DNA from: CAVRJC01 sp963721435
Lineage (GTDB): Bacteria; Actinomycetota; Acidimicrobiia; IMCC26256; DASPTH01
DNA: 64,000 bases
NCBI GenBank assembly: GCA_963721435.1
Contig: CAVRJC010000006.1
Span: 124,001 to 188,000, forward strand
Direction of reading: 5' to 3'
The notes under the pieces were generated by a model. It saw only the letters and a list, made by a program, of their open reading frames with translations, had not been told where the DNA came from and did no database searches. The number at the start of each line of letters is the position of its first letter. The stretch's first letter is position 1. Shown here piece after piece: positions 25,307-34,763 of this stretch. The translations under genes were made by a program, and so were the position numbers.

Positions 25307-26388
25307 AAGCCGTCGTGCTCGTCGGGGGCGAGGGCACGCGACTGCGACCCCTCACCTACGAGACGCCGAAGCCGCTCCTGCCGATCGCCAACGAGCCGTT
25401 CCTCGAGCGGCAGCTGCGGTGGCTCGCGCAGCATGGCGTCGACGAAGTCGTGCTCTCGATGGGGTACCTGCCCGACGCGTTCGCGCAACAGTTCCCGGGC
25501 GGTCGCTTCGGCGACGTGAAGCTGCGCTACGCGGTCGAGGCCGATCCGCTCGGGACCGCGGGTGGTATCCGCTTCGCCGCCGAAGGAGTCGAGGATCGCA
25601 TCCTCGTGTGCAACGGCGACGTGCTCACCACCCTCGACCTCACCGCCCTGCTGCGCTTCCACACCGAACGTGGCGCGGAAGCCACGATCGCGCTCACCGA
25701 GGTCGACGACCCGTCCGCGTTCGGCGTCGTCCCCACACGCGGCGACGGTGAAGTGGTCGCGTTCGTCGAGAAGCCACCGCCAGGACGGGCGCCGACGAAC
25801 TGGATCAACGCCGGCATGTACGTGCTCGAGCCGTCGGTGCTCGCGCGCATCCCGCCGCGCCTGTCGGTGTCGATCGAGCGCGAGACGTTCCCGCGCATGC
25901 TCGCCGAGCCCGGCCGCCTGTACGCGATGCGCAGCAACGCGTACTGGCTCGACATCGGGACGCCGGAGAAGTACCTGGAGTCACAGGCTGACGTCGTGCG
26001 CGGCGCGCTCGGCTTCCCGCCCGCGCCGGGTGCCACCGAACGCGCACCCGGCATCTGGGTGCAGGGCACCTCCGACATCGACGCGACCGCGGAGCTGGTC
26101 GCGCCGGTGCTCGTCGGCGACAGTGTCGTCGTGCACGCGGGCGCGCGGATCTCCGGGTCCGTGCTGGGCGCCGGGTGCACCATCGAGGCCGGCGCGAGCG
26201 TGGTGCGATCCGTGCTGCACCGCGGCGCGCGGCTGGCCGCGCACGCGGAGGTGATCGACGCGGTGGTCGGTGCGGACGCGCTCGTCGACACCGGCGCCAT
26301 CGCATCCGATCACACGATGGTGGGCCCGCACGCGCTCGTGCCCGCCGGGGCCAGAGCATCCGGCGCGCGAATCCGCGAGGAAGGCTGA
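25303..26388 (+). CDS. sugar-nucleotide pyrophosphorylase (mannose-1-phosphate guanylyltransferase-like)
   Basis: 361 aa. The N-terminal nucleotidyltransferase domain has KAVVLVGGEGTRLRPLTYETPKPLLP, with the signature Arg and Lys, then LVCNGDVLT and FVEKP. The C-terminal half is a left-handed beta-helix of hexapeptide repeats (VLVGDSVVVHAGARISGSVL). This matches GDP-mannose or related NDP-sugar pyrophosphorylases. An actinobacterial ManC-type role is most likely, given the phosphomannomutase at 48550 and its LCP neighbours. GTG 25303 overlaps the preceding stop. Confidence 0.87.
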   Translation: MKAVVLVGGEGTRLRPLTYETPKPLLPIANEPFLERQLRWLAQHGVDEVVLSMGYLPDAFAQQFPGGRFGDVKLRYAVEADPLGTAGGIRFAAEGVEDRILVCNGDVLTTLDLTALLRFHTERGAEATIALTEVDDPSAFGVVPTRGDGEVVAFVEKPPPGRAPTNWINAGMYVLEPSVLARIPPRLSVSIERETFPRMLAEPGRLYAMRSNAYWLDIGTPEKYLESQADVVRGALGFPPAPGATERAPGIWVQGTSDIDATAELVAPVLVGDSVVVHAGARISGSVLGAGCTIEAGASVVRSVLHRGARLAAHAEVIDAVVGADALVDTGAIASDHTMVGPHALVPAGARASGARIREEG

Positions 26389-26392
26389 CGCA

Positions 26393-27343
26393 ATGCGAGT
26401 GCTGGTCACGGGTGGTGCCGGGTTCATCGCCTCCAACCTCGTCGACCGACTGCTGGCCGAGGGCTGCGACGTCGACGCCATCGACGACTTGTCCACGGGC
26501 TCGCTCGGCAACCTCGCCGACGCCCGCGCGCAGCGCTCCCGCCGGTTCACCTTCCACCGCATGGACATCTGCTCACCGCAGCTCGGCGAGCTCGTCGCGC
26601 ACCGCAAGCCCGAAGTGATCTTCCACCTCGCGGCGCAGGCCGGTGTGCGCCCGTCGCTCGAGCGCCCCGCGTTCGACGCGCAGGTCAACATCCTCGGCAC
26701 GATGAACGTGTGCGAGGCCGCGCTCGGCGCGGGCACGCGCAAGATCGTGTTCGCGGGCTCGGGCGGCACGATCTACGGCGTGCCCGAGAGCCTGCCGGTG
26801 AAGGAGAGCCACTCGCAGCACCCCACGTCGCCGTACGGCGTGTCGAAGAAGGCTGCGGTCGACTACCTCTACTACTACCGCGAGATCCACGGTCTCGAGT
26901 ACACCGTGCTCGCGCTCGCCAACGTCTACGGCCCGCGCCAGGATCCGCACGGTGAGGCCGGCGTGATCGCGATCTTCGGCGGCGCGCTCCTCGCGGGGAA
27001 GCAGCCCACGATCTACGGCGACGGCAAGCAGACGCGCGACTACGTGTTCGTCGACGACGTCGTCGACGCGTTCGTGCGCGCCACCGAGAAGGGTGGTGGC
27101 CTGCTGATGAACATCGGCACCGGTGTCGAGACGAGCGTGGTCGAGCTGTTCGAGGTGATGGCGCGGCTCACCGGGTTCCGCGACGAAGCCCGCTTCGCGC
27201 CGGAGCGCCCGGGTGAGCTGCTCCGGTCCGCGCTCGATCCCGGGCGCGCCGCGATCCACCTGGGGTGGAAACCCTGGACGTCGATCGAAGACGGCCTGAC
27301 CCGCACCCTCGACTGGCACCGCGAGTTCCGCCCCGCGGGCTAG
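26393..27343 (+). CDS. NAD-dependent epimerase/dehydratase (UDP-glucose 4-epimerase type)
   Basis: 316-residue extended SDR. The NAD motif is MRVLVTGGAGFIASNLVDRL, IDDLSTGSLGNL follows, and the active site is the Y-x3-K in SPYGVSKKAAVDYL with a Ser/Thr at FAGSGGTIYG. ANVYGPRQDPHGEAGVIAIF and RDYVFVDDVVDAF are typical of GalE-like epimerases. GAGGAAGG is a good ribosome binding site before ATG 26393. It probably supplies a UDP-sugar for the wall glycopolymers. Its TAG overlaps the stop of the convergent HAD gene: both stops share CTAG. Confidence 0.88.
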   Translation: MRVLVTGGAGFIASNLVDRLLAEGCDVDAIDDLSTGSLGNLADARAQRSRRFTFHRMDICSPQLGELVAHRKPEVIFHLAAQAGVRPSLERPAFDAQVNILGTMNVCEAALGAGTRKIVFAGSGGTIYGVPESLPVKESHSQHPTSPYGVSKKAAVDYLYYYREIHGLEYTVLALANVYGPRQDPHGEAGVIAIFGGALLAGKQPTIYGDGKQTRDYVFVDDVVDAFVRATEKGGGLLMNIGTGVETSVVELFEVMARLTGFRDEARFAPERPGELLRSALDPGRAAIHLGWKPWTSIEDGLTRTLDWHREFRPAG

Positions 27344-27960
27344 CGCGGTTCCCCGTCGAGCACTCCCGCGGCGCGCAACGCGTCCTCGGCTTCGGCCACG
27401 CCGCGGACGTGGCGGGCCCGGAACCCGGCCGCGGTGGCCCCCTCGACGTTGAGCTCGTTGTCGTCGAGGAACAGGATGCGGTTGGTCGGGACCGCGAGCA
27501 GCTCGGCGACGCGGTCGAAGACCTCCCGGTCGGGCTTGAGCATGCCGAGCTCGAACGAGAGGAAGCGGCGGTCGAACATGTCGAGCAGGGGCCACTGCGA
27601 GAAGTGCTGATCCCAGTGCAGAGAATTCGTGTTGCTCAGGCAGCCGACGGGAACGAGTGACCGCACTGCGCCGACCAGTTCGTCGGATCCCGCGAGCGGG
27701 CCGCCGAGCCAAGTACTGAACCCGTCGAGGAACTCGTCGGGGGTGATCGGCAGGTCCCAGTCGCCGACGACGCCGGCCGCGAATTCCTCGGCCGAGCACC
27801 CGCCCCGCTCGAAGCTGCGGACCCACCGGCAGGTGAGCCATCGGCGCCACAGCTCGTCGTCGCTCTCGATCCCGGAGAGCTCGCGCATCGGCCCCACGCC
27901 GCCGAAGTCGACGAGCACGCCGCCCAGGTCGAACAAGATGATGTCGACGGCCATCGTCAT
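27340..27960 (-). CDS. HAD-superfamily hydrolase
   Basis: About 206 aa. HAD motif I is ILFDLGGVLVDFGG (nucleophile Asp; the second Asp position is Gly, as in many HAD subfamily IA proteins), motif II GCLSNTNS, the motif III Lys is in LGMLKPDREVF, and motif IV LFLDDNELN. A small cap domain lies between I and II. It probably dephosphorylates a small metabolite. Start 27960 (MTMAVD) overlaps the MFS stop as ATGA; 27954 is the alternative. It is co-transcribed with the exporter gene. Confidence 0.87.
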   Translation of the reverse strand: MTMAVDIILFDLGGVLVDFGGVGPMRELSGIESDDELWRRWLTCRWVRSFERGGCSAEEFAAGVVGDWDLPITPDEFLDGFSTWLGGPLAGSDELVGAVRSLVPVGCLSNTNSLHWDQHFSQWPLLDMFDRRFLSFELGMLKPDREVFDRVAELLAVPTNRILFLDDNELNVEGATAAGFRARHVRGVAEAEDALRAAGVLDGEPR

Positions 27961-29519
27961 TCGATGAGGACGTCGATGACGGGGACGTCCCGGGCTTCGT
28001 CGATGTCGTGCGCGTCGCGAGCTCGCGCAGGGAGGTAACGCAGCGCGAGCAGGGCGCCGAACCCAAGGGCGATCGCGCACACGATCAGGCCGATGCGCAT
28101 GCCGTGGATGAACGCGAGCCTCGCGGCACTGCCGAGGGCACGACCCGCCGCGCCACCGAGGTCGTGTGCGACCGAGAGCGCGGAGCCCAGCGACGTGCGT
28201 GCCGACGTGAGCTCGGTGGGCGACAGCCCGAGGCGGCTCGTGTGGGTCGCGAGCACCGAGCGGTAGCCCGACACCAGGAGGCTGCCGACCACGGCGACGC
28301 CCATGGCAGTGGCGACCTGCCTCGTCGCGCTCAAGGTGCCCGACGCCATCCCGGCTTTCTCGCGAGGCACTGCGCCCATGACCGCGTCAGTGGTCGGTGC
28401 GAGCGTGAACCCGAACCCGACGCCGACCGTCAAGGTCGCGGCGAGGACGATGCCGAAGCCCGAATGCTCGTTGGCGGTCGCGAGCACGATCAACCCGATC
28501 GCGAAGATCGCGAGTGCCAGTGCAACCGCGCGCTTGGAGCCGATGCGCTCGGCGAGGCGGGGCCCGAGCAGCCCCGCCACCATGAACGAAACCGCCATCG
28601 GGACGAGCGAGAGGCCGGCGCTCAGCGGGGAGTACCCGAACACGAACTGGAGCAGCTGGGTGAACACGAACAACGTCCCTGCGAACGCGAAGTTGGCGGT
28701 GCCGCTGGCGACGCTTGCCACCGAGAACCGTGGATTCCGGAAGAACTTCAGCTCGAGCATCGGGTGCGCGCACCGCAACTCCCACAGCACGAAGCAACCG
28801 ACGAGCACGAGCGCAACCGCGAACGAACGCAGCGTCGTGGCGGAGCCCCAGCCCTCGGTCGGAGCCTGGATCGTCGCCCACACCAACGCCGACACGCCGA
28901 CGACCGAGAGCACGACTCCCAGCGGGTCGAACTGCGCCGCGCCGGGGTTCCGCGACTCCGGGACCGCCCACCAGGAGATGACCAACACCACCGCGACGAT
29001 CGGGACGTTCACGAGGAACACCGATCCCCACCAGAACCGCGAGAGCAACAGCCCGCCGAGCACCGGCCCGAGGGCCAGTCCCAAGCCCGCGAACGTGGAC
29101 CACACACCGAGTGCCCGGCCACGCTCCCGCGCATCCGTGAAGACGTTCGTCAGGACCGCGATCGACGTCGGCATGATCAGCGCGGCGCCGAAACCCATGA
29201 CACCCCGACAAATGGTCAAGGCCGTCGCGCTGGAGGAGAACGCGGCCACCGCCGACGCGACGCCGAACACCACGAGACCGATGCGCAGGATCAACGCGCG
29301 GCCGAACCTGTCCCCGAGGGTGCCGCCCACGAGCAAGAAGCCGGCGAACACCAGGATGTAGGCGTCGACGATCCACTGCAGCTCCGACGTCGTGGCGTCG
29401 AGGTCGCGCACCAGAGTCGGCAGTGCGACGTTCAGGATCAGGCTGTCGATCGAGGTGACCAACACCGCCAGGCAGACGACGGCCAGTGCCCAATGCCGCC
29501 TGCGATCTGTCACTGCCAC
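27957..29519 (-). CDS. MFS drug-efflux-type transporter, 14-TM DHA2 family
   Basis: 520 aa with about 14 membrane segments. The family motifs are SLILNVALPTLVRDL, motif A GTLGDRFGRALILRIG and motif C-type GLGLALGPVLGGLL, placing it in the DHA2 proton-antiport group (EmrB/QacA-like). Substrates of this group are diverse. The start may be GTG 29513 rather than 29519: TAGCTT on the minus strand lies 6 bases before 29513, the leaderless spacing seen elsewhere here. The HAD gene overlaps its end. Confidence 0.92.
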   Translation of the reverse strand: MAVTDRRRHWALAVVCLAVLVTSIDSLILNVALPTLVRDLDATTSELQWIVDAYILVFAGFLLVGGTLGDRFGRALILRIGLVVFGVASAVAAFSSSATALTICRGVMGFGAALIMPTSIAVLTNVFTDARERGRALGVWSTFAGLGLALGPVLGGLLLSRFWWGSVFLVNVPIVAVVLVISWWAVPESRNPGAAQFDPLGVVLSVVGVSALVWATIQAPTEGWGSATTLRSFAVALVLVGCFVLWELRCAHPMLELKFFRNPRFSVASVASGTANFAFAGTLFVFTQLLQFVFGYSPLSAGLSLVPMAVSFMVAGLLGPRLAERIGSKRAVALALAIFAIGLIVLATANEHSGFGIVLAATLTVGVGFGFTLAPTTDAVMGAVPREKAGMASGTLSATRQVATAMGVAVVGSLLVSGYRSVLATHTSRLGLSPTELTSARTSLGSALSVAHDLGGAAGRALGSAARLAFIHGMRIGLIVCAIALGFGALLALRYLPARARDAHDIDEARDVPVIDVLIE

Positions 29520-29525
29520 AAGCTA
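29520..29525 (-). promoter_or_regulatory. -10 box TAGCTT before the MFS gene
   Basis: TAGCTT abuts GTG 29519 and lies 6 bases before the in-frame GTG 29513. This favours 29513 as the translation start. Confidence 0.35.
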
Positions 29526-29555
29526 CGTCGCGACGACACGCTCACACCGACGACG

Positions 29556-30588
29556 TCAGCGGTCGCGCTCCTTGTACACGCGGCGTTGCTCCTTGGTGAT
29601 CGACTTCCATCGCTGGGCCTGCTGTTTCCGTGCGATCGGGTCGACGCGGCGGCGCTCGAACGCGATTTCGCGCTGGAGCTTCCGGTAGCTGGCGAAGCGC
29701 TCGGGGTCGAGATCGCCGGCGGCCATCGCCGCGATCACCGCGCAGCCGGGCTCGACGTCGTGCGTGCAGTCGCTGAACCGGCAGTCGTCGACGAGCTCGT
29801 CGATATCGGGGAATGCGGCCGCGACGGCATCGTCGCTCGCGTCGGTGCCCAGACTGCGCAGGCCGGGCATGTCGACGAGCGAGCCGCCGGAGGGAAGCGG
29901 CACGAGCTGGCGCGACGTCGTCGTATGACGACCACGGTGATCCTCTTCACGTACCGGGCCGACCTCGAGGCGATCCTCGCCGAGCAGCGCGTTGATCAGC
30001 GTCGACTTCCCGGCGCCGGACGGGCCGAGGAAGGCTGCCGTGATCGGGTGCACGAGCAGCGCGCGGATGTCGTCGAGCCCATCGCCGCTGACCGCACTGG
30101 TCGCGATCACGTCGACGGTCACGAGGCGCGCTGCGAGCGCGTCGGCGGCGCCCGGCGGCGCGACGTCGAGCTTGGTCAAGACCACGACCGGGCGCGCGCC
30201 GCTGTCCCACGCGATCACGACCTCGCGCTCGACGCGTGCTGACGACAGGCGATCCGCGGGTGCGGCGATGAGCACGACGTCGATGTTCGCGGCAAGCACC
30301 TGATGGCCGCCTCCGGGATCGACGCGTTCGAGGGTCGACCAGCGCGGCAACACGTCGTGTATCGCCTCGCCGTCGAGCGCGACCCAATCGCCCACTGCGG
30401 TGCCGGGAACCGGCAGCGAGCGCTCGCCGGTGGGCGTGGCGAGCCGGCACCAGCCCCGCTCGACGCCGACGACCCGCGGGAACGAGGGCGGTTGCCTGAC
30501 CGGTCCCGGTCAGCGCGGCGAAGAGCGCCTGGACGCGGTCGGACCAGCCGAAGGGTGCAAGGGGGTGGAGCGAGAGTCCGGACAACAC
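29556..30588 (-). CDS. rsgA: ribosome small subunit-dependent GTPase A, one frameshift
   Basis: Circularly permuted GTPase that assists late 30S maturation. The G4-type VVLTKLD comes before Walker A AFLGPSGAGKSTLINALLG and G3 VDMPGLRSLG. The zinc motif CRFSDCTHDVEPGC follows, with a basic C-terminal helix (AFERRRVDPIARKQQAQRWK). The N-terminal OB part (LHPLAPFGWSDRVQALFAAL) lies in another frame: an extra base in the GGG run at 30478-30480 separates them. Corrected, it reads ALVPRVVGVERGWCRLATP and gives ~344 aa. GTG 30588 is the likely start. Confidence 0.88.
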
Positions 30589-30662
30589 GAACGCTGACGA
30601 TCGACGACCGTGCCACCCTACCCGGATACCTCCACCGACCACGTGGAACAGTCGGCCGCCGA

Positions 30663-30668
30663 TATGGT
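30663..30668 (+). promoter_or_regulatory. -10 box TATGGT before the CapA-like gene
   Basis: TATGGT, 6 bases, then GTG 30675; leaderless arrangement. Confidence 0.38.
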
Positions 30669-30674
30669 GCCGGG

Positions 30675-31841
30675 GTGCGACGGATCCTGGTCGCGGTGTG
30701 CGCGTCGATCGTCGTGGTTCTCGGCGCGGTCGTTCTGGCGTCGACCAGCGGGTCCAACGAGGGCAGCGAGAGCGTCGGGGCCTCGGTGCCGGGCCTGTCG
30801 ACGACCGTGCCGACGCCTCCGCCCACACCTGCGACGACCAGCGCGGCGGCCGCGCGCGGCCCGCGCGGAAGCGGTCAGCCGGTCACCTTCGCGTTCGCGG
30901 GCGACGTCCAGTTCCCGGACGTGCAGGACACCGACCCCGGTGTCACGTCCACGGGCTTGCCCGTGCTGGCGGATCAGCTCGAGGCCAACCCGGCCGGCGT
31001 GCTCGCACCGATCGCCTCGGTGCTCTCTTCGGCCGACATCGCGATGGTGAATCTCGAGACCGCGATCACGGAACGGGGCGAACCGGTGGCGGGCAAGGTG
31101 TACCACTTCCGATCGCCCGCGTCGGCGTTCACCGCGCTGAAGTCCGCCGGCGTCGACGTGGTGAACATGGCGAACAACCACGCGCTCGACTACGGCCCCG
31201 TCGGCATGCAGGACACGTTCGACGCGATCGCGGCGTCGAAGCTCCCCGTGATCGGGATCGGGCACAGCGCGGCCGAGGCCTACAAGCCGTATCGCGCGGT
31301 CGTGAAGGGTCAGCGCATCGCGATCCTGAGCGCGGTCGATTGGCTGGAGCCGGGGCTCGTCGCGAGCTGGGAGGCCACCGAGACGCAGGCAGGGCTCGCG
31401 TTCTCGATCGACCGCACGCGTCTCGTCGCCGCGGTGCGGGCGGTGCGCCCCGAGGTCGACACGCTCGTGGTGTTCCTGCACTGGGGCACCGAGGAGACGT
31501 ACTGCGCGTCACCCGAGCAGGAAGATCTGGCCAAGACCCTGATCGCCGCGGGTGCCGACATCGTCGTCGGGAGCCACGCCCACCGCGTGTTCGGCGCCGG
31601 TCACCTCGGCACCGCGTTCGTCGCTTACGGCCTCGGCAACTTCGTGTACTTCCGCGAGGACGGCGAATCGGGTCGCAGCGGAGTGCTGCAGCTCACGGTC
31701 ACAGGTCGCGAGGTCGACGAGTACTCGTGGGTCCCGACGCGGATCACGCACGGGATCCCGATCCCGCTCACCGGTGCGGCCGCGGCTGCCGATGTGACCG
31801 AGTGGCAGAACCGCCGCAACTGCAGCGGATTGTCGCCCTAG
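30675..31841 (+). CDS. CapA family (poly-gamma-glutamate/metallophosphatase-like) exported protein
   Basis: 388 aa. It has an N-terminal signal anchor (RRILVAVCASIVVVLGAVVLA), a Ser/Thr/Pro linker and a CapA domain of calcineurin-like fold: TFAFAGDVQF, AMVNLETAIT, VDVVNMANNHALDYG, VVFLHWGTEETY, VVGSHAHRVFG and AYGLGNFVYF. The Asp, Asn and His residues of these motifs form the metal site. CapA proteins are tied to export or release of gamma-linked glutamate polymers, but many actinobacterial members have no such operon, as here. Function at the cell surface is probable; the substrate is unknown. Confidence 0.85.
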   Translation: MRRILVAVCASIVVVLGAVVLASTSGSNEGSESVGASVPGLSTTVPTPPPTPATTSAAAARGPRGSGQPVTFAFAGDVQFPDVQDTDPGVTSTGLPVLADQLEANPAGVLAPIASVLSSADIAMVNLETAITERGEPVAGKVYHFRSPASAFTALKSAGVDVVNMANNHALDYGPVGMQDTFDAIAASKLPVIGIGHSAAEAYKPYRAVVKGQRIAILSAVDWLEPGLVASWEATETQAGLAFSIDRTRLVAAVRAVRPEVDTLVVFLHWGTEETYCASPEQEDLAKTLIAAGADIVVGSHAHRVFGAGHLGTAFVAYGLGNFVYFREDGESGRSGVLQLTVTGREVDEYSWVPTRITHGIPIPLTGAAAAADVTEWQNRRNCSGLSP

Positions 31842-31850
31842 TTCGCGACT

Positions 31851-32363
31851 TCAGCCCGCGAATGTCGCGCGCCCGGCGAGCGGTTGCCCGTCGTTGCGCG
31901 CCGCAACCGCGTCGGCGAGACGCTCGAGCGCGGGGATGGCGATCGCGATCGCGGCGCGCTCCTGCGGCGTCAACGTGTCGAGCGCGTGATCGAGGACCTC
32001 CGTGCTCTTCCCGCGCCACTCGCGAGCGCGGAGGTGGCCCTTCAACGTGAGCCGCAGACTGTGCACCTCGTCGTCGGGGTCTGGTTCCGACGTGAGCAGC
32101 TCCTCGTGCACGAGCTCGTCGATGACGGTGGCCGCGACGATCGGGTCTTCCCGCAGCTCGGACGGGACGTCCGTGCTCGCGATCCCGGGCCGCAGGCGGA
32201 CGATCCGCAGCAGCCGCGCCTGGGAGGGCGACAGCGGCATCCCCGGCCAGCGCTCGTCGACCGCGCGGTGCACGACCGGCCGGAGGTCGCTCAGCACGCG
32301 GTCGAGGGGCGTCCCGAGCGACGGTGGCTCCTGGCGGGAATCGCCTGCCGTCATCTCGTGCAT
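31851..32363 (-). CDS. MarR-like winged-helix transcriptional regulator
   Basis: About 170 aa. The central part (LSPSQARLLRIVRLRPGIASTDVPSELREDPIVAATVIDELVHEELLT) looks like a winged helix-turn-helix with recognition helix, followed by a wing (DEVHSLRLTLKGHLRA) and a C-terminal dimerisation helix. MarR proteins repress neighbouring genes and respond to small aromatic ligands. Start 32363 is preceded by GATACT at 6 bases. The neighbouring SnoaL-like, hydrolase and SDR genes would be natural targets, but this is inference. Confidence 0.72.
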   Translation of the reverse strand: MHEMTAGDSRQEPPSLGTPLDRVLSDLRPVVHRAVDERWPGMPLSPSQARLLRIVRLRPGIASTDVPSELREDPIVAATVIDELVHEELLTSEPDPDDEVHSLRLTLKGHLRAREWRGKSTEVLDHALDTLTPQERAAIAIAIPALERLADAVAARNDGQPLAGRATFAG

Positions 32364-32443
32364 CGGCCGAGTATCCCCGGCGCGCACTGAACGGACGCTG
32401 AGCGGCGATCAGCACTCCGCCGGTCAGGACGCTGGCGGTCGGG

Positions 32444-33004
32444 TCAGCGAGGCTCGGTGCCCTGATCCTCGGACCAGAAGTCCCGCCAGGTCTGCCACTT
32501 CTCGGGGAGCTCGGCGCGATGGATCATCGGGTTGTCGGGGAAGTGGAACCGGTCCTCGACGCGGAGTGGGTGCTCGAGCACGTCGGCGGCGTAGAACACC
32601 ACGGGCCGCCGGCTGCGGAACCGCCACTGGCCGTCCTGGCGCTCGTAGCGGTCCCAGTACTGCATCGGCATCACGACCCACAGGTCGCCCACCTCGTGCT
32701 CCGGCCGGCAGTACACGACGCCGGTCGCGTGGTTCTCGTCCACCAGGTCGATGATGTGGTTGCCGATGATGTGGAACGTCGTGCGGTACGGGCGCAGGAT
32801 CGGGTCGAACCACGCCGCGAGCGCCTCGCGCCCGACGCGGCCGTCACCGGTCTGCACGTCGTCCACGAACAGCGAGACCATCGTGGCCACGTCGCGGCTG
32901 TCGAGCGCGAGCGCGTACCGCGCCGCGAGCTGACGGATCTCCTCGTGGGCCTCGAGCCTCGCGAGTCTCGCTGCAATGGTCCCGGCTTCCGTGGTGTCGT
33001 CCAT
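32444..33004 (-). CDS. SnoaL-like (NTF2-fold) protein
   Basis: 186 aa. The alpha+beta-barrel start is EEIRQLAARYALALDSRDVATMVSLFVDDVQ, with VGREALAAWFDPIL and FHIIGNHIIDLVDENHATG, the usual order of SnoaL_4 dehydratase/steroid-isomerase-like domains. The Tyr, Asp and His residues that often form the active site are present. The substrate is unknown; its neighbours (hydrolase, SDR) suggest breakdown or modification of a ring compound. It is divergent from the hydrolase gene. Confidence 0.85.
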   Translation of the reverse strand: MDDTTEAGTIAARLARLEAHEEIRQLAARYALALDSRDVATMVSLFVDDVQTGDGRVGREALAAWFDPILRPYRTTFHIIGNHIIDLVDENHATGVVYCRPEHEVGDLWVVMPMQYWDRYERQDGQWRFRSRRPVVFYAADVLEHPLRVEDRFHFPDNPMIHRAELPEKWQTWRDFWSEDQGTEPR

Positions 33005-33060
33005 GGGGGTCAGTCTGCTTCGGCTTGCCCTTGCGCGTGCAACCGCACGAGGATCCGCCC

Positions 33061-33933
33061 GTGGAAACGATCTCACTGAGTGGCGCCAACGGAATCTTGC
33101 TCACGGCCGATGTCGCCGGCGACCCGGCCGCGCCACCCGTCGTGCTCCTGCACGGTGGCGGGCAGACGCGCTTCGCGTGGGGCACGACGCTCCAGACGCT
33201 CGCGGGCAAGGGGTGGCACGCGTTCAGCGTCGATCTCCGTGGGCACGGTGAGAGCCAGTGGGCGCCGGACGGCGACTACAGCCTCGACGCCTTCGCCGCC
33301 GACGTGCGCGCCGTGGCCCGAGAGATGTCGGAGGCGCCCACGCTCGTCGGCGCGTCGCTGGGCGGGATCGCGTCGCTCGTGGCGATCGCGGAGACCGAGC
33401 CACCCCCGCTCGCGTCGTGCCTCGTGCTCGTCGACGTCGCGCCGCGCGTCGAGTACGACGGCGCGATGCGCATCGGTGACTTCATGCGCGGCAACCTCGA
33501 GAACGGGTTCGGCAGCCTGGAGGAGGTCGCCGACGCGATCGCGGCCTACAACCCGCACCGGCCGCGACCGAAGGATCTCTCGGGGCTCAAGAAGAACCTG
33601 CGCGAACGACCGGACGGTCGGTGGGCCTGGCACTGGGATCCCGAGTTCGTGACCGGCCGCAAGGGCTCGCCCGACGAGACCCGCTCGACCACGCTCATGA
33701 ACGAAGAACGACTCAAGGCGGCGGCGCGGGCGCTCGACATCCCGACGCTGTTGGTGCGCGGGCGCATGAGCGACATCGTCACCGAGGAAGGCGCGCGAGA
33801 GCTCCAGGAGCTCGTGCCCCACGCGCAGGTCATCGACGTCGCCGACGCGGGGCACATGGTCGCGGGCGACAAGAACGACCTCTTCAACGACGCGGTGGTG
33901 AGCTTCCTCGACGAGGTCCGCGCGGGATCCTGA
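33061..33933 (+). CDS. alpha/beta hydrolase
   Basis: 290 aa. Canonical alpha/beta fold: oxyanion HGGGQTRFAWG, SVDLRGHGES, nucleophile elbow LVGASLGGIAS (Ser), LLVRGRMSDIV (acid) and the His in DAGHMVAGDKNDLF. The resemblance to epoxide hydrolase/lipase-like enzymes is general and the substrate cannot be named. The start is GTG 33061, immediately before the first beta strand. It ends 6 bases from the convergent SDR gene. Confidence 0.9.
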   Translation: METISLSGANGILLTADVAGDPAAPPVVLLHGGGQTRFAWGTTLQTLAGKGWHAFSVDLRGHGESQWAPDGDYSLDAFAADVRAVAREMSEAPTLVGASLGGIASLVAIAETEPPPLASCLVLVDVAPRVEYDGAMRIGDFMRGNLENGFGSLEEVADAIAAYNPHRPRPKDLSGLKKNLRERPDGRWAWHWDPEFVTGRKGSPDETRSTTLMNEERLKAAARALDIPTLLVRGRMSDIVTEEGARELQELVPHAQVIDVADAGHMVAGDKNDLFNDAVVSFLDEVRAGS

Positions 33934-33939
33934 TCGGAG

Positions 33940-34746
33940 TCAGCTGTAGGGGCCGGCGCCCCGCATCATCTGGTCGAGCGTGGTGCCGACGGCGGCGCCG
34001 TTGTCGAGCACGAAGTCGGCGCCGTTGTACCCGATGCTGTCGTCGCAGGCGAGGAACACCATCGTCGCCGACGAGCGGTTGCCCCACGCGCCGTCGTTCA
34101 CGTCGGTCTGGGCCGACGAACGGAGCGCACGCGCTTCCTGGAACTGCTGCATCGTCTCCGACATCGGCGCCTCCGACACGAACGCCGCGCTGCCCCCGGG
34201 GCCGCAGACGCAGTTCACCCGGATGCCGTGACCGCCGAGCTCCATCGCCGCCGCCTGCGTGAGCCCGCGAATCGCGAACTTGCTCGCCGCGTACGCGGCG
34301 GTGAACGGGACCACGTGGAACGCTTCGACCGACGAGTAGTTGATGATCGAGCCGCGACCCGCGGCGGTCATGGTCGGGATCACCGATCGGATGCCGAGGA
34401 ACGTGCCGACCTCGTTCACGCGGTTCACGCGCAGGTACTCCTGCAACGGCGTGTCGGCGATGAGCCCGAGGAAGATCGCGCCGGCGACGTTCGCGAGCAC
34501 GTCGATGGCGCCGAAGCGGTCGACGGTGGTGCTCACGAGTGCGGCCCAGTCGTCTTCGTTGCCCACGTCGCAGTGCGCGGCGACCGCGTGATCGCCGAGC
34601 TCGTCAGCCAGTGCCTGCGCGCGCTCGTCGACGATGTCGGCGACGACGACCGTCGAACCCTCGGTCACGAACGCCCGCGACGTCGCCGCACCCACGCCGC
34701 GCGACGCGCCGGTCACGATTGCCACCTTGCCGTCGAGCCGTCCCAT
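33940..34746 (-). CDS. short-chain dehydrogenase/reductase
   Basis: 268 aa. Classical SDR: cofactor motif VAIVTGASRGVGAA, VVADIVDERA with an Asp at the NAD-type position, NVAGAIF, catalytic Ser in NYSSVEAF and Tyr-x3-Lys in AAYAASKFAIRGL. The C-terminus GADFVLDNGAAVGTT fits 3-ketoacyl/hydroxysteroid-type SDRs. A GGGAGGGGA ribosome binding site supports ATG 34746. It sits downstream of the F420 genes on the same strand with a 17-base gap, so it may be co-transcribed with them. Confidence 0.92.
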   Translation of the reverse strand: MGRLDGKVAIVTGASRGVGAATSRAFVTEGSTVVVADIVDERAQALADELGDHAVAAHCDVGNEDDWAALVSTTVDRFGAIDVLANVAGAIFLGLIADTPLQEYLRVNRVNEVGTFLGIRSVIPTMTAAGRGSIINYSSVEAFHVVPFTAAYAASKFAIRGLTQAAAMELGGHGIRVNCVCGPGGSAAFVSEAPMSETMQQFQEARALRSSAQTDVNDGAWGNRSSATMVFLACDDSIGYNGADFVLDNGAAVGTTLDQMMRGAGPYS

Positions 34747-34763
34747 GGGTCCCCTCCCGGTGT

